From: Isochrysis galbana
Taxonomy: Eukaryota; Haptophyta; Isochrysidales; Isochrysidaceae
DNA length: 64,000 bases
Reading direction: 5' to 3'
Assembly (NCBI GenBank): GCA_018136815.1
Contig: CM030938.1
Coordinates: 1,772,202-1,836,201, forward strand
The position numbers and the translations under genes were made by a program. The stretch's first letter is position 1. Each line of letters begins with the position of its first letter. Shown piece after piece: positions 42,400 to 54,999 of this stretch. Under the pieces are notes generated by a model. That model ran no database searches. It was not told where the DNA came from and saw nothing but the letters and a program-made list of their open reading frames with translations.

Positions 42400-45300
42400 C
42401 TAGAGGTCATCGAGAACTACCCCGACTCCGCCATCCTCGTCGACCGTCTACCGCCTCGTGATGGCCTCGATTCTCCTCCAATGGTCGCCACTAGCGTCGA
42501 AACTCCAACTCCGGAGGGAGAGGTGCTGATCACCGTTTGGAACTTGGCGCCACGACCTGTAACTCTTCCTGCGTACTCGCCGGTGGCGTCAGCTCACATC
42601 GAGTACAAGTTGCACGAGGCACGGTCGACAGCCGCCGGTGATGGAGACGACCCCGAGTCCTCGCTCACCGAGGCACAGCGCGCGCTCCTCGACGCTATCA
42701 CCATTGACCCCGACAAGCAATTGTCGCCGTCCCAGAAGCAGCGCGTACGCTGCCTGCTGGCACGGCATATCGACGCGTTCGCCCTCGACCCGAAGAACCC
42801 TCGGCACACGCACGTGATGGAGGTCGAGCTGCCTCTCCTCCCCGGCGCTACAGCCCACCGACACGCTCCGTCCAAGATGGGTGACGAGGGCCGCGCCATC
42901 GTCGACAAGCACGTCGCTGAGATGGAGGCGGCGGGCATCATTCGTAAGTCCAATTCGCCATGGGCTTCGCGGGTTGTTCTCGTCGGTAAGAAAGATGGAT
43001 CCGTTCGCTTCTGCGTCGACTATCGGGACACGAACTCGAAGCTTCGTATCTCGGACAGCCCTCTACCGCTCACCGTCGAAGCGATCGATCGTTTATCTCG
43101 AGGCCAAGGCTCTCGAGATTCTTTGTTTCTCTGCTTGCTCGATCTCGCCTCCGGTTTCTGGTGTCTGCCTATCAAGGAGGAGGACAAACCCATCACGGCG
43201 TTCTGTACCCACCGCCAGAAGTACGAGTTCAACTACCTCCCGTTCGGCGTCCAGTCCGGCCCGTCCTACATGTGTCGTCTCATGGACGCGGTGCTCCAGG
43301 GCCTCGCGTGGGAGATTTGCATGCCGTACCTGGACGACATCGGGATTTGGTCGACAGGTACAGGCAGCACTCTTGAGGAACGCATCGACGCCTCCTTCGA
43401 GCAGATGCTCCATCGTCTCGACCTCGTCCTCGAACGGCTCCGATGGGCCGGTCTCTCATGTAAGGCCTCCAAGTGCATCTTGTTCGCTATCAAGGGCGAG
43501 TACCTCGGGCACGTCGTTTCTCGTCGTGGTCTCGAGATGGACCCCAAGAAAGTCGAGGCGGTACGCTCGATCGATCCGCGTCACATCAACTCGCTCGAAA
43601 AAGTCCGCTCGTTTCTCGGTCTTTGCTCGTACTACCGTCGGTTCATCAAGGGCTTCGCGCACGTCGCGGCCCCTCTCACCGACCTCACGCGTACGGGTGT
43701 CGATGTGGCCACCGTCTCTCAGTCACCTGAGTGCCAGACCGCGATCCGCTGCCTCATCGATCTCATCACGTCTGCTCCAGTGTTGGCTGCGCCTCGTCAC
43801 GACAAGGAGTTCATCGTCAAGACGGACGCGGCCAGTACTCTGGGTATCGGCGGAGTCCTGTCGCAAATTGACGACCACGGGCACGAGCATGTCGTCGCGT
43901 ATTACGGTCGCCGCCTCACCGCCGCGGAGCGTCATTGGACCACCACCGAAGTGGAGCTTCTTGCTGCCCTGGAAAGCATTCGCACTTGGCGACCGTACCT
44001 TTGGGGCCGGCACTTCCGCCTCGTCATCGATCACCAAGCTCTCCGTTGGTTGCACACCATGAAGGACACCGTCCAGGGTGGGCCGGCGTCGCGCCTGATG
44101 CGATGGGCGCTCAAGTTGTCGGAGTATCGCTTTACCGTCGAACACAAACCTGGTGCTAATCACAAAGACGCGGATGGTGTGTCGCGCTTGGTGGCGGCAG
44201 ACGACGAGACGTCGGAGACGTCCGCTCCTAAGCAGGGGGGTGGGCAGCTGCTAGCCGCCGTCGTCCCTAACTCTCGCTCCACCACGGCATTGGATGGTCA
44301 GCCGCCAGCCGTCGCCGCCTCTCGTTCTCGTACCACAACGGCATCCAGTCTGCAAGCCGACGAACGGTCGTCCAGGTTGTCCTCTACGACTAGGGATTCT
44401 ATCAACCTCTCCTACCTCGACGTCGGTACACCCAACGCCGAGGCGCTCAAAGAGGCACAAGCCGAGGACCCCGACTGCCACGACCTCATCCGCTTTCTCT
44501 CCTCGTCTCCTCACAACCCCGACCTCGATCACCGCCGCTTGCGCTGGCTCAGCCGCGAATCTTCGCGATGCCTGTTGCGATCTGGACTACTCTACCGACG
44601 AGTGCCAACGAGGGATGGCGAGAAGCTTTGCCTCTACGTGCCGAAGACGATGCGCCGTGCCTACCTCGAAGCCTTTCACGACCACCTGTGCCACCTCGGC
44701 GACAACCGAATGGCGCGCCTTCTACGAGACCGATATTTTTGGCCTGGGATGAACGCAGACGTCTGTGAGCACGTTCGCCAATGTCACGAGTGCACCTTAG
44801 CTAAGCCTCCCTTCCGTCACCTCGCAGATCCGAAGGGACCGCAGGTCGGCGCCTATCCGTTCGACATCGTCTTCTGCGACGTCGTCTCGATGGCTCCCAC
44901 GCACGACTTCATCAAGGGCTCTCGAGGCTTCGACAAGCTCCTCGTTTTCGTGGACTCGCTCACTCGTTGGATCGAGGCGGCCCCTCACAACGGCGACCCT
45001 CGAGTGCCGACGCTCTTCACGCCTTCATGTCGTACGTCGTTTCTCGGCACGGAGTAACAAGGCAACTTCGCTCGGACTCCGGCAGCAACCTCGCTAGCCA
45101 ACTCACCTCGGTCATCCTCGAGCGCACCGGCACGACTTGCGGCTAGCACACCTCATCATCACGAGAGTGTGGGCCTGGTGGAACGAGCGCAACAGACCTT
45201 GATCAACATGGCTCGCGCTACCGATGAAGGCGGCGGTCATTGGGTCGATCATCTTCCGTTCTTCTAATGAGCATGCGCGCTTCAGCCAATCGCATCACCC

Positions 45301-45998
45301 GCATGTCGCCTGCTGCCTTGCTCTATGGCCGTGAGCTTCGCCTGCCTGCACAGCTTTCTGATCCACCTGACACTGGTCCACCTCCCGAGTTACCTCAGGA
45401 AATTCGCTCGTACGCTTGGAAAATGCATTGTCGTTTAAAGGCGGCGTGGGCCCGGCTTATGATGCAACTTTAGAATCTCAAGCCGACGCACTAGCCGACA
45501 CGCTACGCACTCACTCTCCCCCCATCCAATTCGCTCCAGGTGACAGGGTGGTTCGCAAGATTCCAGGACACCGCAACAAGCTCCTCTACCACTACAGCGG
45601 ACCATACCGCATTGCTGAGGCGCTTGGCGCTGGCCGCTACCGACTACGCGACCAAGAAAATCTCCTCCTCCGAGGAGGTGCATGTGACTAACCTCCGTCC
45701 CTACTATACCCTCACAGATGAAGACCCGTCCAAAGAGATGAGTATCTGGTGGAACTCCTGACCGCAAGGGTCGAGGGTGATTCCAGGCAGTATCTCGTCA
45801 AGTGGCGTGGTTACGCGAAAGCTGCGGCCACATGGGAGCCGCTAGCCGAATTGCTTCGCCGCTGCGAGTCGCTCGTCACCGCCTATGATGATGCTCACCC
45901 CTTCCCGCCTCTTCGTAAGCCTCAGATGAGAAAGCGGGCTGCAGAATCACAATCTCAGACCGTCTCAAACTCCGCCGACGTCGCACGCGATCGAAGCT
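42400..45998 (+). CDS. Pol region of the gypsy element, first copy (fossil)
   Basis: Reverse transcriptase (VLVGKKDGSVRFCVDYR, active-site YLDD near 43327), RNase H (VKTDAASTLGIGG, VELLAALESIR), integrase with HHCC finger and core, then a chromodomain-like end cut by the N gap. It is broken in this copy, with several breaks towards the integrase end. Confidence 0.85.
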
Positions 45999-46098
45999 NN
46001 NNNNNNNNNNNNNNNNNNNNNNNNNNNNNNNNNNNNNNNNNNNNNNNNNNNNNNNNNNNNNNNNNNNNNNNNNNNNNNNNNNNNNNNNNNNNNNNNNN
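45999..46098. other. Assembly gap of 100 N inside the gypsy element
   Basis: A standard-size placeholder. The sequence left of it ends at the point equal to 53649, and the sequence right of it starts at the point equal to 38457, as expected for overlapping contig ends left unmerged. Confidence 0.99.
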
Positions 46099-49000
46099 GG
46101 CCGCTACCTCAGGAAGCGGCCGCGGCTCCGATACTCGAATAATCGCAATGGAGATCGGTCCCACCAGGACGCACCGACCACACCAGGGAGCCGCCTCCCA
46201 AGTTGGAGGGTGGACTCCCACCTCTCGACGCACCGCCTCGCAAAAGAGCCGCCGCTGCGCGCCGCCTGCGGACAACCTCGGCCATCCCGAGGGAGCCAAA
46301 TGGGATTTGGAATCTTGGCGTAACGCCAAGGTGATTTCGACCCGATGTCACGCTATTGTGGGCACGCTGATTTGGCTGCTTCATTCGCTAGGGCCCGTCC
46401 GACCGACGCATCATGAAGGTGCCTCGCACGCAGCGCCCTACGTCTGAGGGCGGTGTATGGACCACAGCCACCGGCTGTGCCTATTGCGCCTTCCGCCCCG
46501 CTCCTCCCGATCACGATACGGCTCGTCCCGACCACCCGACAATTGGCGATATGGGACAGGCGATGGCGCCCATTCGCCGTACTACTGCCAGCCGTTCATT
46601 CGCTTCCTTTGCGAGGGCGAGCCGGAGATCCCCGACGCCCCACCGCGCCTACCTTCGTCGTCTCGTCGTCCTCGGCCCGCAACCGCCGTTAGGGAATAGG
46701 CGAGGCCGCCGCCATATGCTTCGTTGGACTTCTCAATTCCTCGGCGGCCTGGACCGCCACCCCTCTCGCCTCTCGATACTTCTGTCATTCCTTTCGCGTT
46801 TCATTTCGTACCTCTAACGTTTCGCCTCTCCGATCTACGAGCTCGCCGTCCCTCGGACGGCTGAGCAAATCCTTCTTGTTGTCTTTGCAACCTGGGATGC
46901 TACCCTAGGTTTGCGATGCCGTCGTTCCCGAAGTTCGCGTTTTCAGTTTCAGTCGTTCCAATCGATCCGGAGTCACCCCCATCTGCTCATGTGCGGTGGG
47001 GACGATTCGACTCCGGGAGTCCCGTTCTCTCTCGCCGTTCGTTCGCTACCTCCTTCGTCGCTCTCGTCGTCCTCAAATCATTCGTTCAATGCTCTCGATT
47101 ACGAGCGCTCAAACGCTAGTTTCTTGCCTTGAGCCCGTCGCTGCCGATCCGTCTGCTGTCGCCAGTCAAATCCTGGATGGACTGGCCGATTTGTTCCCTC
47201 GAAACTCGCCGTTAAGCTGCCTTGGCCGTGCCAGCGAGGTTAGCCCCTCCGGATGGACGGTGGCCTATACCCTTGCTGTTCGTCGCTGGCTCGCGGCCCG
47301 CCTACGATGGTTGCGCCAACCCGATTGGGTTGGCGACCGATACCGACTAGCTCGTCTGATGAATCGTTCGCTGACGGAGGGGTATTCGCCGATATGCCCT
47401 CCGTCGTACAACGCGCATTCCGTCGATTGTTCCGTTCTCAGCCTGCTCTATTCTCGTCCGACTCACTTCCGGCTGCCGCGTCCCGTTCTCTTCGGATGGC
47501 TCGCACATTAGCCGCTTCGTCTCCGTCGATTCCGGTCACACCGCAGTCCCGTTTCCGTTTCCGCTGTCGTTCCGCTTTGCCAGCTTTCAGTGCGCCTGAC
47601 TTTGATTCCGGCCGCTGAGGATTTGCTCGTTCATCTCTCGCGCACTCGTCCTTCCTTGAAGGAGGGAGAGGCCCTCTCGTACGTTCTCGATCTTGCTTTT
47701 CAACGCGCCGCCGCCCACGGTGCCGCTCACGTAACGCCGAAAGATATCGCCGAGGCGGCACAGCTCGTTCTTCGGCCTAGCCAACCAGCTGAGTCTCCGG
47801 CTCAGGTACTGCCGTCCACTTCGACGACATTTGTGCCACGCTCGGCGACATTAGGCGTGACGTCGAGGCCGGCAGACCGACGGCATCTCGCCCCCTTGCG
47901 TCTTGGTTATCGGCGAGACGAGTGGAGTAGTCTCGTCCATGTTTCTGCTTGCTGGCGCGGATGTGGCGACGTGCGATCTGTTCCCGTCTGAAGTCGATTA
48001 CGTTCCGCACTTCGACGGGGATGCCGATCTCGTCCAAGACCTTGGTTGGGACTTGATTATCGCGCACCCGCCGTGCACCTATCTCTCGAACGCTGGCTTG
48101 AGATGGATCCACTCCAACCCGCAGCGTATGTCCGATACGATCTCTGCCGCGGCTCAATTTCGTCGTCGCTTGAACGCCAGGGCTCGTTTCTGGCGGTGGA
48201 GAATCCGAAAATGCACCATACGCCAAATCGCTACTCGGAGGTCTGGAAGCTACGCAATACGTCCATCCATGGCAACATGGAACGGGCCACACTAAGGCTA
48301 CGGGGCTCTACCTTTCGCCTAGCCTCCCACCGCTCGTGCCGACTTGCATTGTTCCTGGTCGCGAGCACGCTATGGCGAACCTGCCCATGTCCCTCATCGC
48401 GGCTCCGATGCGCAGCCGCACTTACGTGGGCATAGCTGGTGCGATGGCAATGCAATGGATGCCCGTCGTTCTGGACTACTGCCGCCGTACTCCGAATCGT
48501 CCGGCCGCATCCGCCGCCTCTCTTCTATCTCAGGCTCGTGACCTGCAATCGAGCCAATTGGCGGCTCACGCTCGTTCCAGTTCCGAATCATCGAATGTTT
48601 CGAGTGTCGCCGCGATTGATATGGAGTGGCGGCCGTGGCTAGGGTCGCCCCGCTCGCCGTTGTTACCCGTCCGTCCCGCTCGGATGATTCGCAAGGTCCG
48701 CAACCGGCTGGCGTGTATGGACGGCGGTACGCGGGACGCAAGGCTCGATATCGTATGCCTGGTTGCCGTTGTCTCCGTCGTAAGCGTCGGCTCTCGATGC
48801 GGAAGTCAAGCCTTCACTCGTCTGCGGTGGAGGAGGAGCCGTTGCCGATCCTTGCTCCCCTCCCTCTCCCTCGTCCTCGTCGCCGTTCGTGCCGATGCCT
48901 CCTCTCTTGGAGACGTGCGCCTCCGTTTCGTTTCCGGACACGTTCACGCCGGAGGGCTGGCATGCCGCCTTGCGCCTAACCTGGTCCGGCCAGGAACGCC

Positions 49001-50454
49001 TCGCTCTACTTCCGACACCGCCATCTCGCCTAGGCGTGGGTGCCTTGCCAGACCTGCATCCGCCGCTGCCTCCGCTCGACCGCCCCGCTCGCCGCTCAGT
49101 TGCTGAGGTCATCGCCGACCATAAGCAGCGGCACGCCGCCTTCGTTCCCTCGGGCTTCACGCCTGCTCTCAGCCTTCCTGCTGTTGTCGCTTCTGTGACC
49201 AGGGAGGTACCGGCGAGGCTTGTCTCCGACACGCCGCCGAGCCTCTACCCCGTCACTGCCTATATGTTCGCGATCTTATCGTTTGCCGTCAATCCGCTAC
49301 GGGCCCTACTCGTTATATCGTCGATTCCGCTCTCGCCGTCAACAAGACTCTAGCCGACACGGGAGCCGGCCCCTCGGTTGTGACCACCGAGTTGTTGGCT
49401 GCATTGCCCCGCGACGCTTGCGTCTTGATCGAACACGCTTCGGACCGACCTGCCGTTGTCGGACCGGATGGTAACCCCCTTCGAACTCGCGGCTACGCTA
49501 CGTTGGTTTTCTCCCTCTCCGGCGTCGAATTTCGGCACCGCTTTCTCGTCGTCGAAGGCGCGCCTATGCTTCTCCTGGGAAACGATTTCCTGGAAGCATA
49601 CGCCGCCTGTATCGAACTGTCGCCTGATGCGAAACGTGATGGCCGCTTGACCCTTGTGGTCAACAATCGTCGCGTTCCATCCCTCGTATCTACTCGCCCT
49701 CGTATCTCTTCGGCACCGCTAGTCGCTATGATCTCCGCCGACTCGCCTCAGGCGGATGACTCGCCGCTCGTCCCCATCGCGGACGATCTCTCATCCTGCC
49801 AGGCTCACGGCGAGTCGCCGCCGGCGATGCCGTCTTCGATTCCATTGCCGCCCCTCGATCCCGAGCTCGAGCCGCCCCCTCGTTTCGACTTCACTCGCAG
49901 TCCTCCTTCGTCTCCTTCTCCCTCGTTCGCCGCTGTCGATGTCGAGCCGCTTTTCGCAAAGGGATCCCCGTCGGCTGCCTCGTTGAGCAGCCCATCACCA
50001 TCCCCGCGCGATCGAAGGGGACGTTCTCTGTTCGCCTACCTCTAGAGGTCATCGAGAACTACCCCGACTCCGCCATCCTCGTCGACCGTCTACCGCCTCG
50101 TGATGGCCTCGATTCTCCTCCAATGGTCGCCACTAGCGTCGAAACTCCAACTCCGGAGGGAGAGGTGCTGATCACCGTTTGGAACTTGGCGCCACGACCT
50201 GTAACTCTTCCTGCGTACTCGCCGGTGGCGTCAGCTCACATCGAGTACAAGTTGCACGAGGCACGGTCGACAGCCGCCGGTGATGGAGACGACCCCGAGT
50301 CCTCGCTCACCGAGGCACAGCGCGCGCTCCTCGACGCTATCACCATTGACCCCGACAAGCAATTGTCGCCGTCCAGAAGCAGCGCGTACGCTGCCTGCTG
50401 GCACGGCATATCGACGCGTTCGCCCTCGACCCGAAGAACCCTCGGCACACGCAC
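46099..50454 (+). mobile_element. Second copy of the gag end, methyltransferase-like and protease regions (fossil)
   Basis: Repeats 38457-42830 in the same order and orientation with only small differences. Frames that are open in the first copy are broken here. It is most likely the same physical sequence read twice. Confidence 0.8.
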
Positions 50455-53400
50455 GTGATGGAGGTCGAGCTGCCTCTCCTCCCCGGCGCTACAGCCCACC
50501 GACACGCTCCGTCCAAGATGGGTGACGAGGGCCGCGCCATCGTCGACAAGCACGTCGCTGAGATGGAGGCGGCGGGCATCATTCGTAAGTCCAATTCGCC
50601 ATGGGCTTCGCGGGTTGTTCTCGTCGGTAAGAAAGATGGATCCGTTCGCTTCTGCGTCGACTATCGGGACACGAACTCGAAGCTTCGTATCTCGGACAGC
50701 CCTCTACCGCTCACCGTCGAAGCGATCGATCGTTTATCTCGAGGCCAAGGCTCTCGAGATTCTTTGTTTCTCTGCTTGCTCGATCTCGCCTCCGGTTTCT
50801 GGTGTCTGCCTATCAAGGAGGAGGACAAACCCATCACGGCGTTCTGTACCCACCGCCAGAAGTACGAGTTCAACTACCTCCCGTTCGGCGTCCAGTCCGG
50901 CCCGTCCTACATGTGTCGTCTCATGGACGCGGTGCTCCAGGGCCTCGCGTGGGAGATTTGCATGCCGTACCTGGACGACATCGGGATTTGGTCGACAGGT
51001 ACAGGCAGCACTCTTGAGGAACGCATCGACGCCTCCTTCGAGCAGATGCTCCATCGTCTCGACCTCGTCCTCGAACGGCTCCGATGGGCCGGTCTCTCAT
51101 GTAAGGCCTCCAAGTGCATCTTGTTCGCTATCAAGGGCGAGTACCTCGGGCACGTCGTTTCTCGTCGTGGTCTCGAGATGGACCCCAAGAAAGTCGAGGC
51201 GGTACGCTCGATCGATCCGCGTCACATCAACTCGCTCGAAAAAGTCCGCTCGTTTCTCGGTCTTTGCTCGTACTACCGTCGGTTCATCAAGGGCTTCGCG
51301 CACGTCGCGGCCCCTCTCACCGACCTCACGCGTACGGGTGTCGATGTGGCCACCGTCTCTCAGTCACCTGAGTGCCAGACCGCGATCCGCTGCCTCATCG
51401 ATCTCATCACGTCTGCTCCAGTGTTGGCTGCGCCTCGTCACGACAAGGAGTTCATCGTCAAGACGGACGCGGCCAGTACTCTGGGTATCGGCGGAGTCCT
51501 GTCGCAAATTGACGACCACGGGCACGAGCATGTCGTCGCGTATTACGGTCGCCGCCTCACCGCCGCGGAGCGTCATTGGACCACCACCGAAGTGGAGCTT
51601 CTTGCTGCCCTGGAAAGCATTCGCACTTGGCGACCGTACCTTTGGGGCCGGCACTTCCGCCTCGTCATCGATCACCAAGCTCTCCGTTGGTTGCACACCA
51701 TGAAGGACACCGTCCAGGGTGGGCCGGCGTCGCGCCTGATGCGATGGGCGCTCAAGTTGTCGGAGTATCGCTTTACCGTCGAACACAAACCTGGTGCTAA
51801 TCACAAAGACGCGGATGGTGTGTCGCGCTTGGTGGCGGCAGACGACGAGACGTCGGAGACGTCCGCTCCTAAGCAGGGGGGTGGGCAGCTGCTAGCCGCC
51901 GTCGTCCCTAACTCTCGCTCCACCACGGCATTGGATGGTCAGCCGCCAGCCGTCGCCGCCTCTCGTTCTCGTACCACAACGGCATCCAGTCTGCAAGCCG
52001 ACGAACGGTCGTCCAGGTTGTCCTCTACGACTAGGGATTCTATCAACCTCTCCTACCTCGACGTCGGTACACCCAACGCCGAGGCGCTCAAAGAGGCACA
52101 AGCCGAGGACCCCGACTGCCACGACCTCATCCGCTTTCTCTCCTCGTCTCCTCACAACCCCGACCTCGATCACCGCCGCTTGCGCTGGCTCAGCCGCGAA
52201 TCTTCGCGATGCCTGTTGCGATCTGGACTACTCTACCGACGAGTGCCAACGAGGGATGGCGAGAAGCTTTGCCTCTACGTGCCGAAGACGATGCGCCGTG
52301 CCTACCTCGAAGCCTTTCACGACCACCTGTGCCACCTCGGCGACAACCGAATGGCGCGCCTTCTACGAGACCGATATTTTTGGCCTGGGATGAACGCAGA
52401 CGTCTGTGAGCACGTTCGCCAATGTCACGAGTGCACCTTAGCTAAGCCTCCCTTCCGTCACCTCGCAGATCCGAAGGGACCGCAGGTCGGCGCCTATCCG
52501 TTCGACATCGTCTTCTGCGACGTCGTCTCGATGGCTCCCACGCACGACTTCATCAAGGGCTCTCGAGGCTTCGACAAGCTCCTCGTTTTCGTGGACTCGC
52601 TCACTCGTTGGATCGAGGCGGCCCCTCACAACGGCGACCCCTCGAGTGCCGACGCTCTTCACGCCTTCATGTCGTACGTCGTTTCTCGGCACGGAGTACC
52701 AAGGCAACTTCGCTCGGACTCCGGCAGCAACCTCGCTAGCCAACTCACCTCGGTCATCCTCGAGCGCACCGGCACCGACTTGCGGCCTAGCACACCTCAT
52801 CATCACGAGAGTGTGGGCCTGGTGGAACGAGCGCAACAGACCTTGATCAACATGGCTCGCGCTACCGATGAAGGCGGCGGTCATTGGGTCGATCATCTTC
52901 CGTTCTTTCTAATGAGCATGCGCGCTTCAGCCAATCGCATCACCCGCATGTCGCCTGCTGCCTTGCTCTATGGCCGTGAGCTTCGCCTGCCTGCACAGCT
53001 TTCTGATCCACCTGACACTGGTCCACCTCCCGAGTTACCTCAGGAAATTCGCTCGTACGCTTGGAAAATGCATTGTCGTTTAAAGGCGGCGTGGGCCGCA
53101 GCTTATGATGCAACTTTAGAATCTCAAGCCGACGCACTAGCCGACACGCTACGCACTCACTCTCCCCCCATTCAATTCGCTCCAGGTGACAGGGTGGTTC
53201 GCAAGATTCAAGGACACCGCAACAAGCTCCTCTACCACTACAGCGGACCATACCGCATTGCTGAGGCGCTTGGCGCTGGCCGCTACCGACTACGCGACCA
53301 AGAAAATCGCCTCCTCTCCGAGGAGGTGCATGTGACTAACCTCCGTCCCTACTATACCCTCACAGATGAAGACCCCGTCCAAAGAGATGAGTATCTGGTG

Positions 53401-54012
53401 GATTCACTCCTTGACCGCAAGGGTCGAGGTGATTCCAGGCAGTATCTCGTCAAGTGGCGTGGTTACGCGAAAGCTGCGGCCACATGGGAGCCGCTAGCCG
53501 AATTGCTTCGCCGCTGCGAGTCGCTCGTCACTGCCTATGATGATGCTCACCCCTTCCCGCCTCTTCGTAAGCCTCAGATGAGAAAGCGGGCTGCAGAATC
53601 ACAATCTCAGACCGTCTCAACTCCACCGACGTCGCACGCGATCGAAGCTCCCGTGGGATCCGAGACCACCGGCTCGGATCATCAGGCCCCGCGCCGCTCG
53701 CCTCGTCTCGCACCGTCCTCGCACAGTGGCCCCATTGCTCATGTCTCCCATTTGCCCGTCTCAGCCCGCCCGTCTGTTGCCAACCCTGCAGGTCCAATGA
53801 TGCGGCCGCAGCACGCGGTCTTCGTCCTCGGGCAGTGGTGGTACTCGTCGGGATCGTCGCGCGGTTCCCCGTGGTTTGGCTCCCACGCATTTGCGCACGC
53901 TGTGCTTGCCTCGCCTACCTTCGTTCGCTGTCGCTCCGAGGCTCTCGCACGCCTGTCGCCATCGGATCGCACCCTCGTCTCTCTCCTCGATACACCCTCT
54001 GCGTTCTTCTGA
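50455..54012 (+). CDS. Pol polyprotein of the gypsy element, second copy
   Basis: A 1185-codon open frame. Parts: end of the RT spacer, reverse transcriptase (about 50560-51150, YLDD at 50968-50979), connection, RNase H (about 51450-51830), integrase HHCC finger (about 52300-52440; HLCHLGDNRM, CHEC), integrase core (about 52480-53000; FCDVVSM, SDSGSNLASQL, SVGLVERAQQ), then a chromodomain-like block (about 53390-53500; YLVKWRGYAKAAATWEP). Chromodomain ends in this group guide integration towards chromatin marks. It looks whole over this stretch. Confidence 0.92.
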   Translation: MMEVELPLLPGATAHRHAPSKMGDEGRAIVDKHVAEMEAAGIIRKSNSPWASRVVLVGKKDGSVRFCVDYRDTNSKLRISDSPLPLTVEAIDRLSRGQGSRDSLFLCLLDLASGFWCLPIKEEDKPITAFCTHRQKYEFNYLPFGVQSGPSYMCRLMDAVLQGLAWEICMPYLDDIGIWSTGTGSTLEERIDASFEQMLHRLDLVLERLRWAGLSCKASKCILFAIKGEYLGHVVSRRGLEMDPKKVEAVRSIDPRHINSLEKVRSFLGLCSYYRRFIKGFAHVAAPLTDLTRTGVDVATVSQSPECQTAIRCLIDLITSAPVLAAPRHDKEFIVKTDAASTLGIGGVLSQIDDHGHEHVVAYYGRRLTAAERHWTTTEVELLAALESIRTWRPYLWGRHFRLVIDHQALRWLHTMKDTVQGGPASRLMRWALKLSEYRFTVEHKPGANHKDADGVSRLVAADDETSETSAPKQGGGQLLAAVVPNSRSTTALDGQPPAVAASRSRTTTASSLQADERSSRLSSTTRDSINLSYLDVGTPNAEALKEAQAEDPDCHDLIRFLSSSPHNPDLDHRRLRWLSRESSRCLLRSGLLYRRVPTRDGEKLCLYVPKTMRRAYLEAFHDHLCHLGDNRMARLLRDRYFWPGMNADVCEHVRQCHECTLAKPPFRHLADPKGPQVGAYPFDIVFCDVVSMAPTHDFIKGSRGFDKLLVFVDSLTRWIEAAPHNGDPSSADALHAFMSYVVSRHGVPRQLRSDSGSNLASQLTSVILERTGTDLRPSTPHHHESVGLVERAQQTLINMARATDEGGGHWVDHLPFFLMSMRASANRITRMSPAALLYGRELRLPAQLSDPPDTGPPPELPQEIRSYAWKMHCRLKAAWAAAYDATLESQADALADTLRTHSPPIQFAPGDRVVRKIQGHRNKLLYHYSGPYRIAEALGAGRYRLRDQENRLLSEEVHVTNLRPYYTLTDEDPVQRDEYLVDSLLDRKGRGDSRQYLVKWRGYAKAAATWEPLAELLRRCESLVTAYDDAHPFPPLRKPQMRKRAAESQSQTVSTPPTSHAIEAPVGSETTGSDHQAPRRSPRLAPSSHSGPIAHVSHLPVSARPSVANPAGPMMRPQHAVFVLGQWWYSSGSSRGSPWFGSHAFAHAVLASPTFVRCRSEALARLSPSDRTLVSLLDTPSAFF

Positions 54013-54990
54013 CAGTCGCGACTGTCACGCCCCTTCAGATATCTCTCAACGCCGTCGTTTACGTTTGATCGCGGTACGGGAACGTACGGGAATTCTTTTC
54101 CAGTTCCCCCCGCGGTCGCCGAATTTTCCCCCCGCGGCCGCCGAATAGTTCCCCCCGCGGGAAGTGAGGTATGGCTCGCCCCCCTTGCGACCACGGAAGA
54201 TGGATCTCCCTCCCCTTTCGCTGCGCTCTGTCAGGAGACCCCCGTACCTCGTCGTTTAGCTCGCGCGTGACGTGCCGAGCCCGTCGTGATATCTCGCCGC
54301 CTTTCGCCGTTGGCTGTTCGACTACTCATATATCGAAGAACAGGAGACGCCGCGTTGTAACTTGGGTGCCGCCACACCGCCCAAACATCCAGGTAAAACT
54401 CTCGTAAAAGAGAGAAGGGGATGGGTTGCAGCGTTGAGTCCTGCGGTCTGCCGCGCCGGCCGCCGATTCTACACCTCATCGTCCGGACGGGTGTGGTACC
54501 CCTTGTCTCTTCGATCGCCGCGCACTATTCTTATAGTTCGTCGTTCGTCGTTCGTCGTTCGTTCTTCGATTCTCGATTCTCGATTCTCATCGTTCCGCGT
54601 TCTTATCGTTCTTCGTTTCTCGCTCTCGATCTCGATTCTCGATTCTCGTCGTTCCGCGTTCTTCGTTTCTCGCTCTCGACTCTCGATTCTCGATTCTCGT
54701 CGTTCTGCGTTCTCATCGGTCCTCGATTGTTCGTAACTTCTCGGTGCGTCGCTCATCACGTCTTCCGTCTTGGTTCGGCGTTGGGCGCGTGGCTCTCTAT
54801 CCATTCGGATTTATTGTTTCATTCGCCCTTCGGATTAAATGTTTCATTCGCTCTTCGAATTTATTCGTTCATTCGCTCTGGGCTCGTTCGGTCTCGTTCA
54901 GGATTGCTCTTCTGCCTTTCTCGTGGCTTGTTTGGAGCTCTCCGCCATCCGTTAGGTTCTCTTCTTTCCCTCGCGGGACGCTCGATCCTA
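54013..54990 (+). other. 3' non-coding part of the gypsy element
   Basis: Contains imperfect tandem CGATTCTCGATTCTCGTCGTT text at about 54535-54720 and no convincing frame. Confidence 0.6.
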
Positions 54991-54999
54991 GCAGGGGGG
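54991..54999 (+). other. Polypurine tract of the gypsy element
   Basis: GCAGGGGGG directly abuts the TG of the right LTR, the expected place for plus-strand priming. Confidence 0.7.

Noticed and set aside
42881-44062. 393-codon frame overlapping pol (and its twin at 50522-51703)
   Set aside because: It is the shifted shadow of the reverse transcriptase/RNase H frame; Arg/Ser-biased and without motifs.
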